A stretch of DNA of 64,000 bases from Amycolatopsis sp. NBC_00345 (GTDB lineage: Bacteria > Actinomycetota > Actinomycetes > Mycobacteriales > Pseudonocardiaceae): NCBI RefSeq assembly GCF_036116635.1, contig NZ_CP107995.1, positions 8,246,001 to 8,310,000 on the forward strand, written 5' to 3'. Under the pieces are notes generated by a model, which saw nothing but the letters and a program-made list of their open reading frames with translations, was not told where the DNA came from and ran no database searches. Positions 38,323-46,745 of this stretch are shown here, in pieces. The position numbers and the translations under genes are program-made. Position 1 is the stretch's first letter, and each line of letters opens with the position of its first letter.

Positions 38323-39954
38323 ATGCACCCAGGCCAGCCCCCCCACCCCGACCACGCGCCCGCGCCGGACCCCGCCCGCCAGGACCCCCGGCCGGGTTCG
38401 CGGGGGACCGGCAGTTCGGCTGCTGGTGATGGTGGGGCTGTTGGCGGCGTTGGGGCTGCCGGCGGCGCCGATGGTGCTGGGGCCGGTTTGCCGGAGCAGT
38501 CCGCTTCGGCGGGTGGTGGCTTTGTTGCCGTTGGTTCAGCTCCTGCCGGTTCTCCCGGTCCACCTGCTCCGGCTGCCGCCCCCCGCTCAGCCCCGCGACC
38601 CACCCAGCCCGACTCCGACCCGCATGGCTGGGTCCCAGGCTTCACCCAGCACCCAGCGGCGCCGAACGGCTACCCAGCCACCCCGGTCGCCCCGGTCGCC
38701 CCGGTTGCTCCAGGTCAGCCGGGTCCGTCCGGCCAGTACCCGGGCGCCTTCCCGACGATGCACCCCGCACAGGTCGCCGCCGCATCCGGCTATACCTCGG
38801 CGCCCGGTCACCCTGCGCACCCCGGTAACTCGGCTGCGTCTGCCTACAACCCCGCATCGCCCCAAAACCACTCCGGCGACCCCACCGCCGCGCCCGGCTA
38901 CGCCCCCGCGCCCGGCTACCCCGCGTACTCCGGCGCCCCCGCCGCGCAGCCGGTCCCGTTCACCTCGGCGCCGCACCAGCCCGTCTACCGCCAGCCGGCG
39001 CAGCCGCCCGCCCGGCCGCGGGCCGATCCGTTCTCCCCCGGCCACCCGTCGGCGAGGCCGCCGCGGGCGCGCTTGCGCTGGGTCGCGTCGCCGCCGCCGG
39101 GGGCGTGGCCGCGGCGGCGGGCGGTGGCCGTCGAGCCGTACAGCGGGCCGCCGTCGTACCCCGTGCCCCCGCGCTGGGGCTTCCCGAACCTCGTGTGGCG
39201 CCGCCCGACGGCCGTGCCCGGCACAGCGTCCAGCGAGGTGCGGCCCATCGACCGCATCCCGGTCCTCGCACGGAGCCTTGGCACGATCCTGTGGACGTTC
39301 GCGGTGCTGGCCGTCGTGGCCGCGGGCTCGGAGATCTGGCGGTACGTCCTGCTGGTCCAGAGCCGTGATTCCGCGTTGAACACGTCCGTCGTCGCGTACT
39401 CCGACGCCGTCGTCGTCACCGCGGGGCTGCTCACCACGATCCTGTCGCTGCTGCCGGCGGGCCTGTCGGTGTGGTGGCTGCTCGTCGCACGCCACGCCGC
39501 CGCCGACGAATCCGGCGACGACCCGCCGCGGCCCGTCTGGCAGGTACTCGTGGGGGTGCTGGTGCCGGTGGCGAACCTGCCGCTCGCGCTCTCCGTGGTC
39601 GGCGAACTGGAGCACGCCGTGCTGCGCCGTCCGCGAGACGCCCGCCCGAAACCGTCGCGGCTCGTGCTCGCCTGGTGGGGCGCCTGGCTGGTGAACTGGA
39701 TCTTGCTCGCCGTGACGATCGTCTGGCGGCTCCGCCCGGGCGTCCAGGCGATGGCCGACAGCGTCGTCCTCGTCGCGATCACCGATCTCACCGCCGCTGG
39801 GCTGGCGATCATCACGTGGCTGCTGGTCCGCCGCTTCTCCCACCTCTTGATGCCCATCGCGCCAGACCGCCTCCGCAACCTGCGCGTTCTCAAGATCGAC
39901 GGCGCCCCGGAGCCCGAGCTGCACACCACCCGCCCGGTCGGCGCAGCTCGCTAG
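38323..39954 (+). CDS. DUF4328 membrane protein with long Pro/Ala-rich N-terminus
   Basis: 543 residues. Residues 1-260 are low-complexity (Pro, Ala, Gly, Tyr and His; PGYAPAPGYPAYSGAPAA). The second half is a DUF4328 membrane domain with about five TM helices (TILWTFAVLAVVAAG; VVTAGLLTTILSLLPAGLSVWWLLVA, given here in two parts; WQVLVGVLVPVANLPLAL). Codon use in residues about 25-60 is GGT/GTT-rich and less GC3-biased than the rest, which hints at recent expansion. Function unknown. The stop codon lies within the first TAGGTCGGACCTA-type palindrome. Confidence 0.78.
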   Translation: MHPGQPPHPDHAPAPDPARQDPRPGSRGTGSSAAGDGGAVGGVGAAGGADGAGAGLPEQSASAGGGFVAVGSAPAGSPGPPAPAAAPRSAPRPTQPDSDPHGWVPGFTQHPAAPNGYPATPVAPVAPVAPGQPGPSGQYPGAFPTMHPAQVAAASGYTSAPGHPAHPGNSAASAYNPASPQNHSGDPTAAPGYAPAPGYPAYSGAPAAQPVPFTSAPHQPVYRQPAQPPARPRADPFSPGHPSARPPRARLRWVASPPPGAWPRRRAVAVEPYSGPPSYPVPPRWGFPNLVWRRPTAVPGTASSEVRPIDRIPVLARSLGTILWTFAVLAVVAAGSEIWRYVLLVQSRDSALNTSVVAYSDAVVVTAGLLTTILSLLPAGLSVWWLLVARHAAADESGDDPPRPVWQVLVGVLVPVANLPLALSVVGELEHAVLRRPRDARPKPSRLVLAWWGAWLVNWILLAVTIVWRLRPGVQAMADSVVLVAITDLTAAGLAIITWLLVRRFSHLLMPIAPDRLRNLRVLKIDGAPEPELHTTRPVGAAR

Positions 39955-40207
39955 GTCGGACCTAGTCCGGGTCCGCGCTTCTCCACAGTTTTCCCGACGT
40001 TCGCCCCTTTGAGCTGTGCACTATCCGCTTGGGCTGACCCGTTAGGTCGGACCCAACCCGTCCACCCGGAGCTGTTGTTGGGTCGGACCCAACTTCCGCC
40101 TACGTGGCGCTGTCGGCTGGGTTGGACCCAAACCCACCCATGCCGCGCTGCCGGTTGGGTCGGACCTAAGCCCGCCCACGCGGTGCCGTCCGCTGGGTCG
40201 CACCCAC
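39951..40207. repeat. Array of six TetR-operator-like 15-bp palindromes
   Basis: Copies at 39951 (CTAGGTCGGACCTAG, perfect apart from the centre), 40042 (TTAGGTCGGACCCAA), 40078 (TTGGGTCGGACCCAA), 40117 (CTGGGTTGGACCCAA), 40155 (TTGGGTCGGACCTAA) and 40193 (CTGGGTCGCACCCAC). Spacing is 36-39 bp for the last five. Compensating changes (GGT/ACC kept) preserve the symmetry. The interval 39955-40263 has no gene. Confidence 0.85.
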
Positions 40208-40263
40208 CTCCTGCCGTGCACTGACCGGCCGCCACAGTGTCCGAGCAGCTGGCCGTGAGTAGG

Positions 40264-40866
40264 TCAGACCGCCCCCAGCGCGGGCTCCAGCTGGTCGAAC
40301 GCCTTCTTCGCCGACTTCCGCACCCGCGCCACGAGGTCCGCGGCGTCCGCAAAGGTCAGGTCCCAGACGTCGTCGAACAGCAGCCGCAGCACCGACGTCA
40401 GGTGCGCCGCCGCCGCGCGCGGCAGGATGTCGCCGCGCGGATCGCGGTCCAGTAGGGCGGCGGAGAGTTCCCGTTCGCGGTCGAGGTGCATCTCCGCGAG
40501 CGCCGACACCAGCCGCTCGCTGTCCCGGATCATCCGCACGAATGCGACGTCCGCGAAGCCCAACAGCGCGCTTCGCTCGTCGAGCGCCGCGAAAAACCCG
40601 TCGCGAATCGCCTCGAACGCCGTCCCCGACGGCCGCTGCCGCACCAGCTCGGCCGGCCACACCACGAACTCCGCACGGATGTCGAAGACCAGGTCCTCCT
40701 TCCTCGCGAAGTGGTTGGTCACCGTCATCTTGGCGACGCGCGCCGCCTCCGCGACCTCGGCGATCGTCACCACGTCGAACCCGCGATCGATGAACAGCCG
40801 CGTCGCCACGTGCGAGATGTTCTGCCTGGTCTCTTGCTTCTTCTGCTCTCTGAGTCCTGTGCTCAT
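40264..40866 (-). CDS. TetR-family repressor
   Basis: 200 residues. The N-terminal HTH (about 8-60) reads TRQNISHVATRLFIDRGFDVVTIAEVAEAA in outline (quoted parts: LFIDRGFDVVTIAEVA and KMTVTNHFARKEDL). The C-terminal helical domain binds a ligand. A TAAGAT hexamer (minus strand, 40878-40873) ends six bases before the ATG, so the mRNA looks leaderless. The next bases are a CTAGGTTCGACCTAA palindrome, an ideal auto-operator. It diverges from the MFS exporter/Mca-like pair, the expected targets. Confidence 0.92.
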   Translation of the reverse strand: MSTGLREQKKQETRQNISHVATRLFIDRGFDVVTIAEVAEAARVAKMTVTNHFARKEDLVFDIRAEFVVWPAELVRQRPSGTAFEAIRDGFFAALDERSALLGFADVAFVRMIRDSERLVSALAEMHLDRERELSAALLDRDPRGDILPRAAAAHLTSVLRLLFDDVWDLTFADAADLVARVRKSAKKAFDQLEPALGAV

Positions 40867-40878
40867 GCCGCCATCTTA

Positions 40879-40945
40879 CTAGGTTCGACCTAATTTTGTG
40901 CTTGACCTAGTAAATGGGTTCGACCTAATCTCAGGTCCGACCTAA
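40879..40945. promoter_or_regulatory. Operator cluster of the TetR/MFS divergent promoter
   Basis: CTAGGTTCGACCTAA (40879-40893), half-site TTGACCTAG (40902-40910), ATGGGTTCGACCTAA (40914-40928) and TCAGGTCCGACCTAA (40931-40945) fill the 95-bp gap between TetR and the exporter. They overlap or adjoin both promoters. Confidence 0.85.
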
Positions 40946-40961
40946 TGAACTGGGGGTTCAG

Positions 40962-42545
40962 ATGACCACTCGTCGCGCCGACGCTCACCTGTGGCGCCTG
41001 GGCGGTGTGCTGATCATGGGCGCGGTGCTGTCGATCCTCGACGCGACGATCGTCTCCGTCGGGATCGGCTCGATCGCCCACGACCTGGGTAGCTCGATCA
41101 CCACGGTGCAGTGGGTTTCGAGCGCCTACCTGCTGGCCGCGTCGCTCACGATCCCGCTGTCCGGTTGGCTCACGGACCGCTTCGGCGGCAAGAACGTCTG
41201 GGTCGGTGCGGTCGCGTTGTTCACCGCGGGCACGTTGTTGTGCGGTTTCGCGTGGTCGGCGCCGGCGCTGATCCTGTTCCGCGTCCTGCACGGGCTGGGC
41301 GGCGGGCTGATGCAGCCGGTCGGCCAGGCACTGTTCGCGCAGGCCGCGGGGCCGAAGCTGGGCCGGATGATCGGCGTAATCACGTTGCCGGCCACCGTGG
41401 CGCCCGTCCTCGGCCCGCTACTCGGCGGCGTGCTGGTGCAGGGCCTCGGCTGGCGGTGGCTGTTCTTCGGCATCGTGCCGCTCGGCGTCGCCACGCTCGT
41501 CCTCGCGCTCCGTCTCCTGCCATCGGCCGAACCGATCGAGACTCACGAGCTGGCCCGCGTCGGCGCTCGCGATCCGGCTGTACCGGCGGGATCGGCTGTG
41601 GATGTGCACGCGGGGCGGGCAGTGTCGGCGGCATCGGCTGTGGATGTGAAACCGGGACAGGTGGCGTCGGCGGGATCGGCCGTTCAGACGGGATCGGCTG
41701 CGTCGGCGGGCTCGGCTGTGACTGTGGGACCGGCTGTGCAGGTGAGACCGGCCATGTCGGCGGGGCCGGATGCGACCCAATGCGAGGTCAGGCGCGATCC
41801 GCTCGACGTCCGTGGCCTGCTGCTCCTCTCGCCCGGCCTCGGCGCACTCGGCTACGGCCTGGGTGACGGTAGCGGCGTCTTCGCGATCGTTGGTGCCGTT
41901 CTCCTCGTTGCATACGGTCTGTATGCGCGAACCGCCCGTGCCCCGCTGCTTGACCTGAAGTTGTTTTCCCACAAGGAATTCGCCGTCGCGAGTGCGAGCA
42001 CGTTCCTGCTCGGCGCGTCGCTGTACAGCTCGATGCTGCTGCTCCCGCTGTACTACGAGCAGGTCGAGCACACGAGCGCCCTCACTGCCGGGCTGCTGCT
42101 CGCACCGCAGGCGTTCGGTTCGGCTGTGGTGTTGCTCGCGGGTGGCAAGCTGCTCGTTAGGTTCGGCCCACGCACGATGATGCTGGCTGGTGTCGGGCTG
42201 TCGCTGCTGGGGACGATCGCGTTCACACAGCTCGGAGATGGGCCGAGCCCACTGTTACTCGCGATGTCACTGCTGGTCCGTGGGCTGGGCCTCGGCGCGA
42301 CGACCACGCCCGGCATGACGATGCTCTACAGCTCCCTCGACCGCAGCCGCATCCCACGCGCGGCGAGCGCGATCAACGTCGTCAACCGCATCGGCGGGTC
42401 GTTGGGGACCGCGCTCCTTGTCGCGGTCCTGCACTCCGAGCCGGGCGGCGCCGGCGCGTTCGGCACCACGTTCACCTGGGCGCTCGGGCTCTCCGTGCTG
42501 AGCCTCGTGCCCGCCGTCTTCTTCCCGAAGGGAGTGCGGAAATGA
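40962..42545 (+). CDS. MFS DHA2-type multidrug exporter with a repeat-rich inserted loop
   Basis: 527 residues, about 14 TM helices. Motif A reads GWLTDRFGGKNVW, and TM5 has ATVAPVLGPLLGGVL (motif C). Between residues about 199 and 275 sits an Ala/Ser/Val/Gly-rich stretch of repeating units (SAVDV, SAVQTGSA, SAVTVGPA) not seen in other DHA2 proteins. It would form an extended cytoplasmic or interfacial loop. The stop overlaps the Mca-like start (ATGA). The exporter probably pumps out compounds sensed by TetR, perhaps after conjugation to mycothiol and cleavage by its neighbour. Confidence 0.9.
   Translation: MTTRRADAHLWRLGGVLIMGAVLSILDATIVSVGIGSIAHDLGSSITTVQWVSSAYLLAASLTIPLSGWLTDRFGGKNVWVGAVALFTAGTLLCGFAWSAPALILFRVLHGLGGGLMQPVGQALFAQAAGPKLGRMIGVITLPATVAPVLGPLLGGVLVQGLGWRWLFFGIVPLGVATLVLALRLLPSAEPIETHELARVGARDPAVPAGSAVDVHAGRAVSAASAVDVKPGQVASAGSAVQTGSAASAGSAVTVGPAVQVRPAMSAGPDATQCEVRRDPLDVRGLLLLSPGLGALGYGLGDGSGVFAIVGAVLLVAYGLYARTARAPLLDLKLFSHKEFAVASASTFLLGASLYSSMLLLPLYYEQVEHTSALTAGLLLAPQAFGSAVVLLAGGKLLVRFGPRTMMLAGVGLSLLGTIAFTQLGDGPSPLLLAMSLLVRGLGLGATTTPGMTMLYSSLDRSRIPRAASAINVVNRIGGSLGTALLVAVLHSEPGGAGAFGTTFTWALGLSVLSLVPAVFFPKGVRK
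41589..41740. repeat. Imperfect coding repeats inside the MFS gene
   Basis: GGATCGGCTGTGGATGTG (near 41589) recurs as GCATCGGCTGTGGATGTG (41631), and shorter GGATCGGC units follow to about 41740. The tract encodes the Ala/Ser/Val-rich loop. Its third codon positions are less GC-biased than those of the flanking gene. Confidence 0.7.
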
Positions 42546-43351
42546 CCCTCCGCCTGTTGTCCGTCCACGCCCATCCCGACGACGAGTCCAGCAAGGGCGC
42601 GGCCACCCTGGCCCGCTACGCCGCCGAGGGCGTCGACGTACTGGTCGCCACCTGTACCGGCGGTGAACGCGGCGATGTGCTCAACCCAGCGTTGGACCGG
42701 CCCGAGGTGTGGGCGGACCTGACTGCCGTCCGCCGCCGCGAGATGGCCGCGGCGGCGGAGATTCTCGGTGTGCGCCAACGGTTCCTCGGCCATGTCGACT
42801 CCGGCCTCCGCGAGCCGCTTCCGGACGGCTGCTTCGCGCGACTGTCCATTGAGGACGCGATGCGGCCGTTGGTGGAATTGATGCGCGAGTTCCGTCCACA
42901 GGTGGTGATCACTTATGACGAAACGGGAGGTTATCCACACCCCGACCACATCCGGACCCACGAGGTCACGCGCGCGGCCTTCGAGGCTGTGGGCAACGGC
43001 GAGCCGCGCAAGCTGTACTACCAGGCCACCCTCAGCCGCGCGTGGTTCCAGGCGATGCACGACGCGACGCTGGCGGCAGGCCAGGAGTCCCTGATGGGCC
43101 CGGTCCTCGAGGAACTACCGCCGACCGACGGGCTGGCGGTCACGACGAAGATCCGTTGCGAGCAGTACTTCGACGTCCGTGACCAGGCCCTGCGCGCCCA
43201 CGTCAGCCAGTCCGACCCGGCTCACCCGTTCTTCGCCCACTCCCGGGATGTCGAACGCGCCACCTGGCCTTTCGAGGACTACCACCTGGCGGCCACGAAC
43301 GTCCCCACCACACCGGGCATCGAGGACGACCTGTTCGACGGAATCCGCTGA
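42542..43351 (+). CDS. mca: Mycothiol S-conjugate amidase-like protein (PIG-L family)
   Basis: 269 residues. VHAHPDDESSKGAATLARY holds the AHPDDE zinc motif. VATCTGGERGDVLNPALDRPE and RRREMAAAAEILGVR are close to mycothiol S-conjugate amidase, and TYDETGGYPHPDHI supplies the third zinc His. Mca cleaves mycothiol-toxin adducts to a mercapturic acid, which is exported, and GlcN-Ins, which is recycled. The known enzyme is slightly longer (about 288 residues), and a house-keeping mca may exist elsewhere, so this may be a paralogue. Coupling to an MFS exporter under TetR fits a detoxification cassette. Confidence 0.8.
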   Translation: MTLRLLSVHAHPDDESSKGAATLARYAAEGVDVLVATCTGGERGDVLNPALDRPEVWADLTAVRRREMAAAAEILGVRQRFLGHVDSGLREPLPDGCFARLSIEDAMRPLVELMREFRPQVVITYDETGGYPHPDHIRTHEVTRAAFEAVGNGEPRKLYYQATLSRAWFQAMHDATLAAGQESLMGPVLEELPPTDGLAVTTKIRCEQYFDVRDQALRAHVSQSDPAHPFFAHSRDVERATWPFEDYHLAATNVPTTPGIEDDLFDGIR

Positions 43352-43677
43352 CCCACACCTCGGTGCCGGGGACGGTGCCCGCACGTCCCCGACAGCCAGG
43401 TGAACGGCAGCCGCGGGCTGTGACGGCTGTGGGCAGGGCCGCCGCGGATCTAGCTGATGCAGGGCCTGGTGCTGTGGGTCCGAGCGACCGGACAGCTGCA
43501 CGCCTAACTGTCGTGAGCCGAGTTGTCATGGACTGAGCTGCTCCGGACTGAGCTGCTTCGGACCGAGCTGTCACGGGCTGAGCTGCCGCGGACTGATCCG
43601 GGGCGGATCGAGCTGTCCCCACCCAACTGCCGCGGCCCCCACAGCCGCACGCCCGACACCCGCGGAAGCTTGTCGTC
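43352..43677. other. Non-coding interval with degenerate tandem repeats
   Basis: No gene supported. Between about 43529 and 43616 a degenerate 15-bp unit close to GGACTGAGCTGCTCC repeats about six times (GGACTGAGCTGCTCC, GGACTGAGCTGCTTC, GGACCGAGCTGTCAC and so on). The interval lies between the Mca-like gene and the convergent P450 gene. Confidence 0.7.
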
Positions 43678-44832
43678 TCAGATGGTTACCGGCAGGGTTC
43701 GCAGGCCGCGGATGACGAATTCCGGGCGGAGCTCAGGGGTGGACGCCAGGCGAAGGCCCGGGAGCCGCGTGGTCAGGGCCGTCAGCGCGGCCGCGATCTC
43801 CACCCGGGCCAGTGGGGCGCCGATGCAGTAGTGGATGCCCATCCCGAAGCCGAGGTGGGCGTTGGGCGTGCGGCCGATGTCCAGGACGTCCGGCTCGTCG
43901 AACACCTTCGGGTCGCGCGCGGCCGCGCCCAGGAGCGCGCCGATCTTCCGGCCGCGCGGCACGCGGAAGCCGGCGATCTCGACGTCCTCCGTCGCGGTGC
44001 GTTCGAAGAGTTGCAGTGGCGCGTCGAAGCGGATCAGTTCCTCGACGCAGGTGTCCAGCAGCGTCGGGTCGTCCAGCAGCCGCTCCCACTGCGCGCGGTG
44101 GGTGAGGAGTGCGGTGACGCCGTTGCCGATCACATTGACCGTCGCCTCGTGGCCCGCCATGAGCAGCAGGACGGCGGTGGCCACGACTTCGTCCGGGCTC
44201 AGTTCGCTGGCCATCAGGTCGGCGACGATGCCGCGCGGCGTGCCTCGGACCACGTCGCGCAGGTACTCGACGAAGTCGGCGGCGGCCTGCTCCGCGGCGT
44301 CACGGCCGGGCTCGGGCAGGCCGTATTCGTACATCTTGACGATGGCGTTGCTCCAGGCCACCAGCCGCGGCCCGTCGTCCGCCGGGATGCCGAGCAGCTC
44401 CGCAATCACCGCGACCGGCAGGGGCTGGGCGAGGTGTTCGAGCAGGTCAGCCTCGCCGTCGGCGGCGATTTTGCCCGCCAGCTCCTCCACCATCGCCTCC
44501 GCGACGCGCGCCACCATCGGCCGCAGCCGCTGAACGTGGCCGCGGCCGAACTCGCCGGCGATCACGCGCCGTAGCCGCGTGTGGGCGGGGGGCTCGTTCT
44601 CCAGCAGGGAGTTGCGATGCAGGAGGTTGAAGGACGCGAAGCGCTCCAGCGGCTGCGCGTCCGTCCAGATCCGGCCCAGCCCGCGGTGCCGCAACACGGC
44701 GGAGGACGCGGTGTGCGACACCGTGATCGCTATGTCGAGCCCATCGTGCCGGTGCACCTCGCCCTCGGCGCGCAGCGCGGCGAACGCGGGGTACGGGTCG
44801 GCGAGGAACGCGGGATCGCGGGGGTCGAACAC
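43678..44832 (-). CDS. Cytochrome P450
   Basis: 384 residues, soluble bacterial class I type. The I-helix has LLLMAGHEATVNVIGNG with the oxygen-activating Ala-Gly-His-Glu-Ala-Thr set, the K-helix has EELIR (ExxR), and the heme loop is FGMGIHYCIGAPLAR with Cys as thiolate ligand. It needs ferredoxin and a reductase encoded elsewhere. No biosynthetic cluster is around it, so the substrate is unknown. GTG start with TAGAGT on the minus strand six bases upstream suggests leaderless transcription. Confidence 0.95.
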   Translation of the reverse strand: MFDPRDPAFLADPYPAFAALRAEGEVHRHDGLDIAITVSHTASSAVLRHRGLGRIWTDAQPLERFASFNLLHRNSLLENEPPAHTRLRRVIAGEFGRGHVQRLRPMVARVAEAMVEELAGKIAADGEADLLEHLAQPLPVAVIAELLGIPADDGPRLVAWSNAIVKMYEYGLPEPGRDAAEQAAADFVEYLRDVVRGTPRGIVADLMASELSPDEVVATAVLLLMAGHEATVNVIGNGVTALLTHRAQWERLLDDPTLLDTCVEELIRFDAPLQLFERTATEDVEIAGFRVPRGRKIGALLGAAARDPKVFDEPDVLDIGRTPNAHLGFGMGIHYCIGAPLARVEIAAALTALTTRLPGLRLASTPELRPEFVIRGLRTLPVTI

Positions 44833-44908
44833 CAGCCGACTCTAACCCGGACGCCCCGCCGGGCCGCCGCTTCGATAGCGTCTGGCACCGAGCTTTTAGG
44901 AGGCTGAA

Positions 44909-45784
44909 GTGGGCAAGGGCGCGCGTAAGAAGGGTCCCAAGCAGGACCGCGTTCCGAAGGTGCGCGACGTCTTCGTCGGGCAGCCCTTCGAGGGACTGGC
45001 CGCGGAGCCGGAGCTGATCGCGCTGCGCGAGTTTGTCCCGTCGGCCACGGCGAAGCTGACGCTCGCCGACGGCGGCGACGTCACGCTCGGCACGGTGCTC
45101 CCGATGGCGGCCGCGGCGTTCGTCCGCTCCGACGGTGAGCGATTCCTCGGCCTCCAGGTGCAGACGCGCTCGTCGGACATCAGCCGTGACCTCGGCCGTT
45201 CGCTGCGCTGGCTGCTCTCCGCCGAGCCGGGTGACGTGCTGTCCGTCCCGGACACGACGACGCCCACCGACCCGGACGAGCACAACCGCCTCCAGGACCT
45301 CCTCACCCCCAGCGCCGAGCTCGAGGTGACTATCCACAGCGACTTCGCGTGGTGGCTGCCGGAGGACGCGGACGCCACGGGTGACGTCGCGGTCTCGCTG
45401 GAGCGCGCGAACGCCGCCATCATGCCCACCGACCGCCTCGGCGCCGGCGCCTACTGGGTGCTCGCCGGCGAGAAGGCGCACCTGCGCTGGGTCCGTCCCG
45501 AGCCGGAGAACCTACTGCTGCAAGCGCTTGCGCGCCTCTCGGCCGCGGGCACGCTGGGCCTTGGTGAGGGCACCCGGTACGCCGGTTCGTTCCGCGCCCA
45601 CGGCCTGCTCGTCCCGGTCTGGGACCTCGACCCCGAGGCGCACGCCCGTGAGTGGAACGAGCCCAAGGACCAGCTCGGCGCACGGCTGGACGAGTCCCTC
45701 AAGTCGCTCGACGCCGAGCCCCTGAACGCCACCGAGCGCCGCGCCCGCGACGGCCTGATCGGGCGGCAGCTCACCATTCGCTGA
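44909..45784 (+). CDS. DUF5926-like conserved actinobacterial protein
   Basis: 291 residues with AGGAGG before GTG 44909. A basic start (MGKGARKKGPKQDRV) precedes FVGQPFEGLAAEPELIALREFVPSA, quoted in parts, a hallmark of the DUF5926 family, sometimes mislabelled as SecA-related in annotations. The body has aromatic-rich HSDFAWWLPEDAD and a YWVLAGEKAHLRWVRPEPE region. It is soluble. Its role is unknown, but it is broadly kept in actinobacteria. It is followed by a very strong hairpin. Confidence 0.6.
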   Translation: MGKGARKKGPKQDRVPKVRDVFVGQPFEGLAAEPELIALREFVPSATAKLTLADGGDVTLGTVLPMAAAAFVRSDGERFLGLQVQTRSSDISRDLGRSLRWLLSAEPGDVLSVPDTTTPTDPDEHNRLQDLLTPSAELEVTIHSDFAWWLPEDADATGDVAVSLERANAAIMPTDRLGAGAYWVLAGEKAHLRWVRPEPENLLLQALARLSAAGTLGLGEGTRYAGSFRAHGLLVPVWDLDPEAHAREWNEPKDQLGARLDESLKSLDAEPLNATERRARDGLIGRQLTIR

Positions 45785-45806
45785 CCTTGTCGCCGAGGTT
45801 TTGTCG

Positions 45807-45844
45807 CCGAACCGCCGCCCGCTGACCATCGGGCGGCGGTTCGG
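45807..45844 (+). terminator. Strong hairpin after the DUF5926-like gene
   Basis: CCGAACCGCCGCCCG (45807-45821) pairs perfectly with 45830-45844 around an 8-nt loop. No T-run follows, as is common for actinomycete terminators. Confidence 0.7.
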
Positions 45845-46254
45845 TCGCCTGGACGGCAGGCCAGCATCCTGCACACGGGAGCGTGCGGTTGGCCGGGGCC
45901 GGTCGGGTCTGTGGGCTGGATGGCTCGCCAGCGGTGGCCGGATCAGGTGTCGAACAGCCCGGCAGCGCGGCGGCCCGGCAGCCCGGTTGGCTGGGCACCG
46001 CGGTGGGATGCGATTAGGCCCGACCTAACGACCCGCGCGGCCTGTGGAAGCTCGGCATCAAATCCTGGGTCCGTCCTAACGAAACGACCGGACCACCACC
46101 AACCCATGACCGTCTAGTAGGTCGGTCCTAACGAGCCCGCGGTGCCATCCACAGCTGTGGAAGTTCCGGTCGCGAACTTCCCCAAGCCACCCGGGCGAAC
46201 GCTGGGCGGGAATCACGTTCCGTCGAGGGACTCGGCGGTGGCACGATCGGTGGC
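45845..46254. other. Non-coding interval with operator-like palindromes
   Basis: No gene supported over about 400 bp. It contains three copies of the 15-bp TetR-operator-like palindrome: 46014 (TTAGGCCCGACCTAA), 46065 (CTGGGTCCGTCCTAA) and 46117 (GTAGGTCGGTCCTAA), about 51 bp apart. A small hairpin GGAAGTTC/GAACTTCC lies at 46159-46181. Confidence 0.75.
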
Positions 46255-46608
46255 GTGATCCTGCACATCTGCTCCCGCGACGAGTGGGCCGCCGTTCCCG
46301 AGGGTGGCCTGTACACCGCGCCCTCACTCGACGAAGTGGGCTTCATCCACTGCTCCGACCTCGGCACGGTCGGCCTGCCGGCCAACGCGATCTACCGCGG
46401 CCGCACCGACCTCCTGCTGCTGGAGGTCGACCCGGCGAAGGTCGGTGCGCCCGTCCGATGGGAGGACGGGGTCCCGCCGCACCCCGAGGGGATCTTGTTC
46501 CCGCACGTCTACGGGCCCCTCCCGAGAAACGCTGTGGTCTCGGTACACGATTACCCACCCGATGGGGACGGAACACTGAAGCTGCCCAAGTCGCTCGCTG
46601 TGCGCTGA
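46255..46608 (+). CDS. DUF952 family protein
   Basis: 117 residues from GTG 46255. ILHICSRDEWAAVPEGGLYTA, SLDEVGFIHCSD and LLLLEVDPAKV, then FPHVYGPLPRNAVVSV, follow the DUF952 pattern throughout. The conserved His and Cys residues suggest a ligand or catalytic site, but no activity is established for the family. It is small, soluble and complete. It lies upstream of an ECF sigma gene in the same direction, with 137 bp between. Confidence 0.88.
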   Translation: MILHICSRDEWAAVPEGGLYTAPSLDEVGFIHCSDLGTVGLPANAIYRGRTDLLLLEVDPAKVGAPVRWEDGVPPHPEGILFPHVYGPLPRNAVVSVHDYPPDGDGTLKLPKSLAVR

Positions 46609-46745
46609 TCCGGCTTCGCTCTTCACCTCGGCCGTCGCCCCGCGAAGCGGTGACGGCGGCCGGACAACCTGTTGGGGGAGCCATGCGTGTTGGGGAAGAC
46701 GAGGACTCGACGCGCTGCGAGGCTTTCCCTGGAGGTGGCGATACG

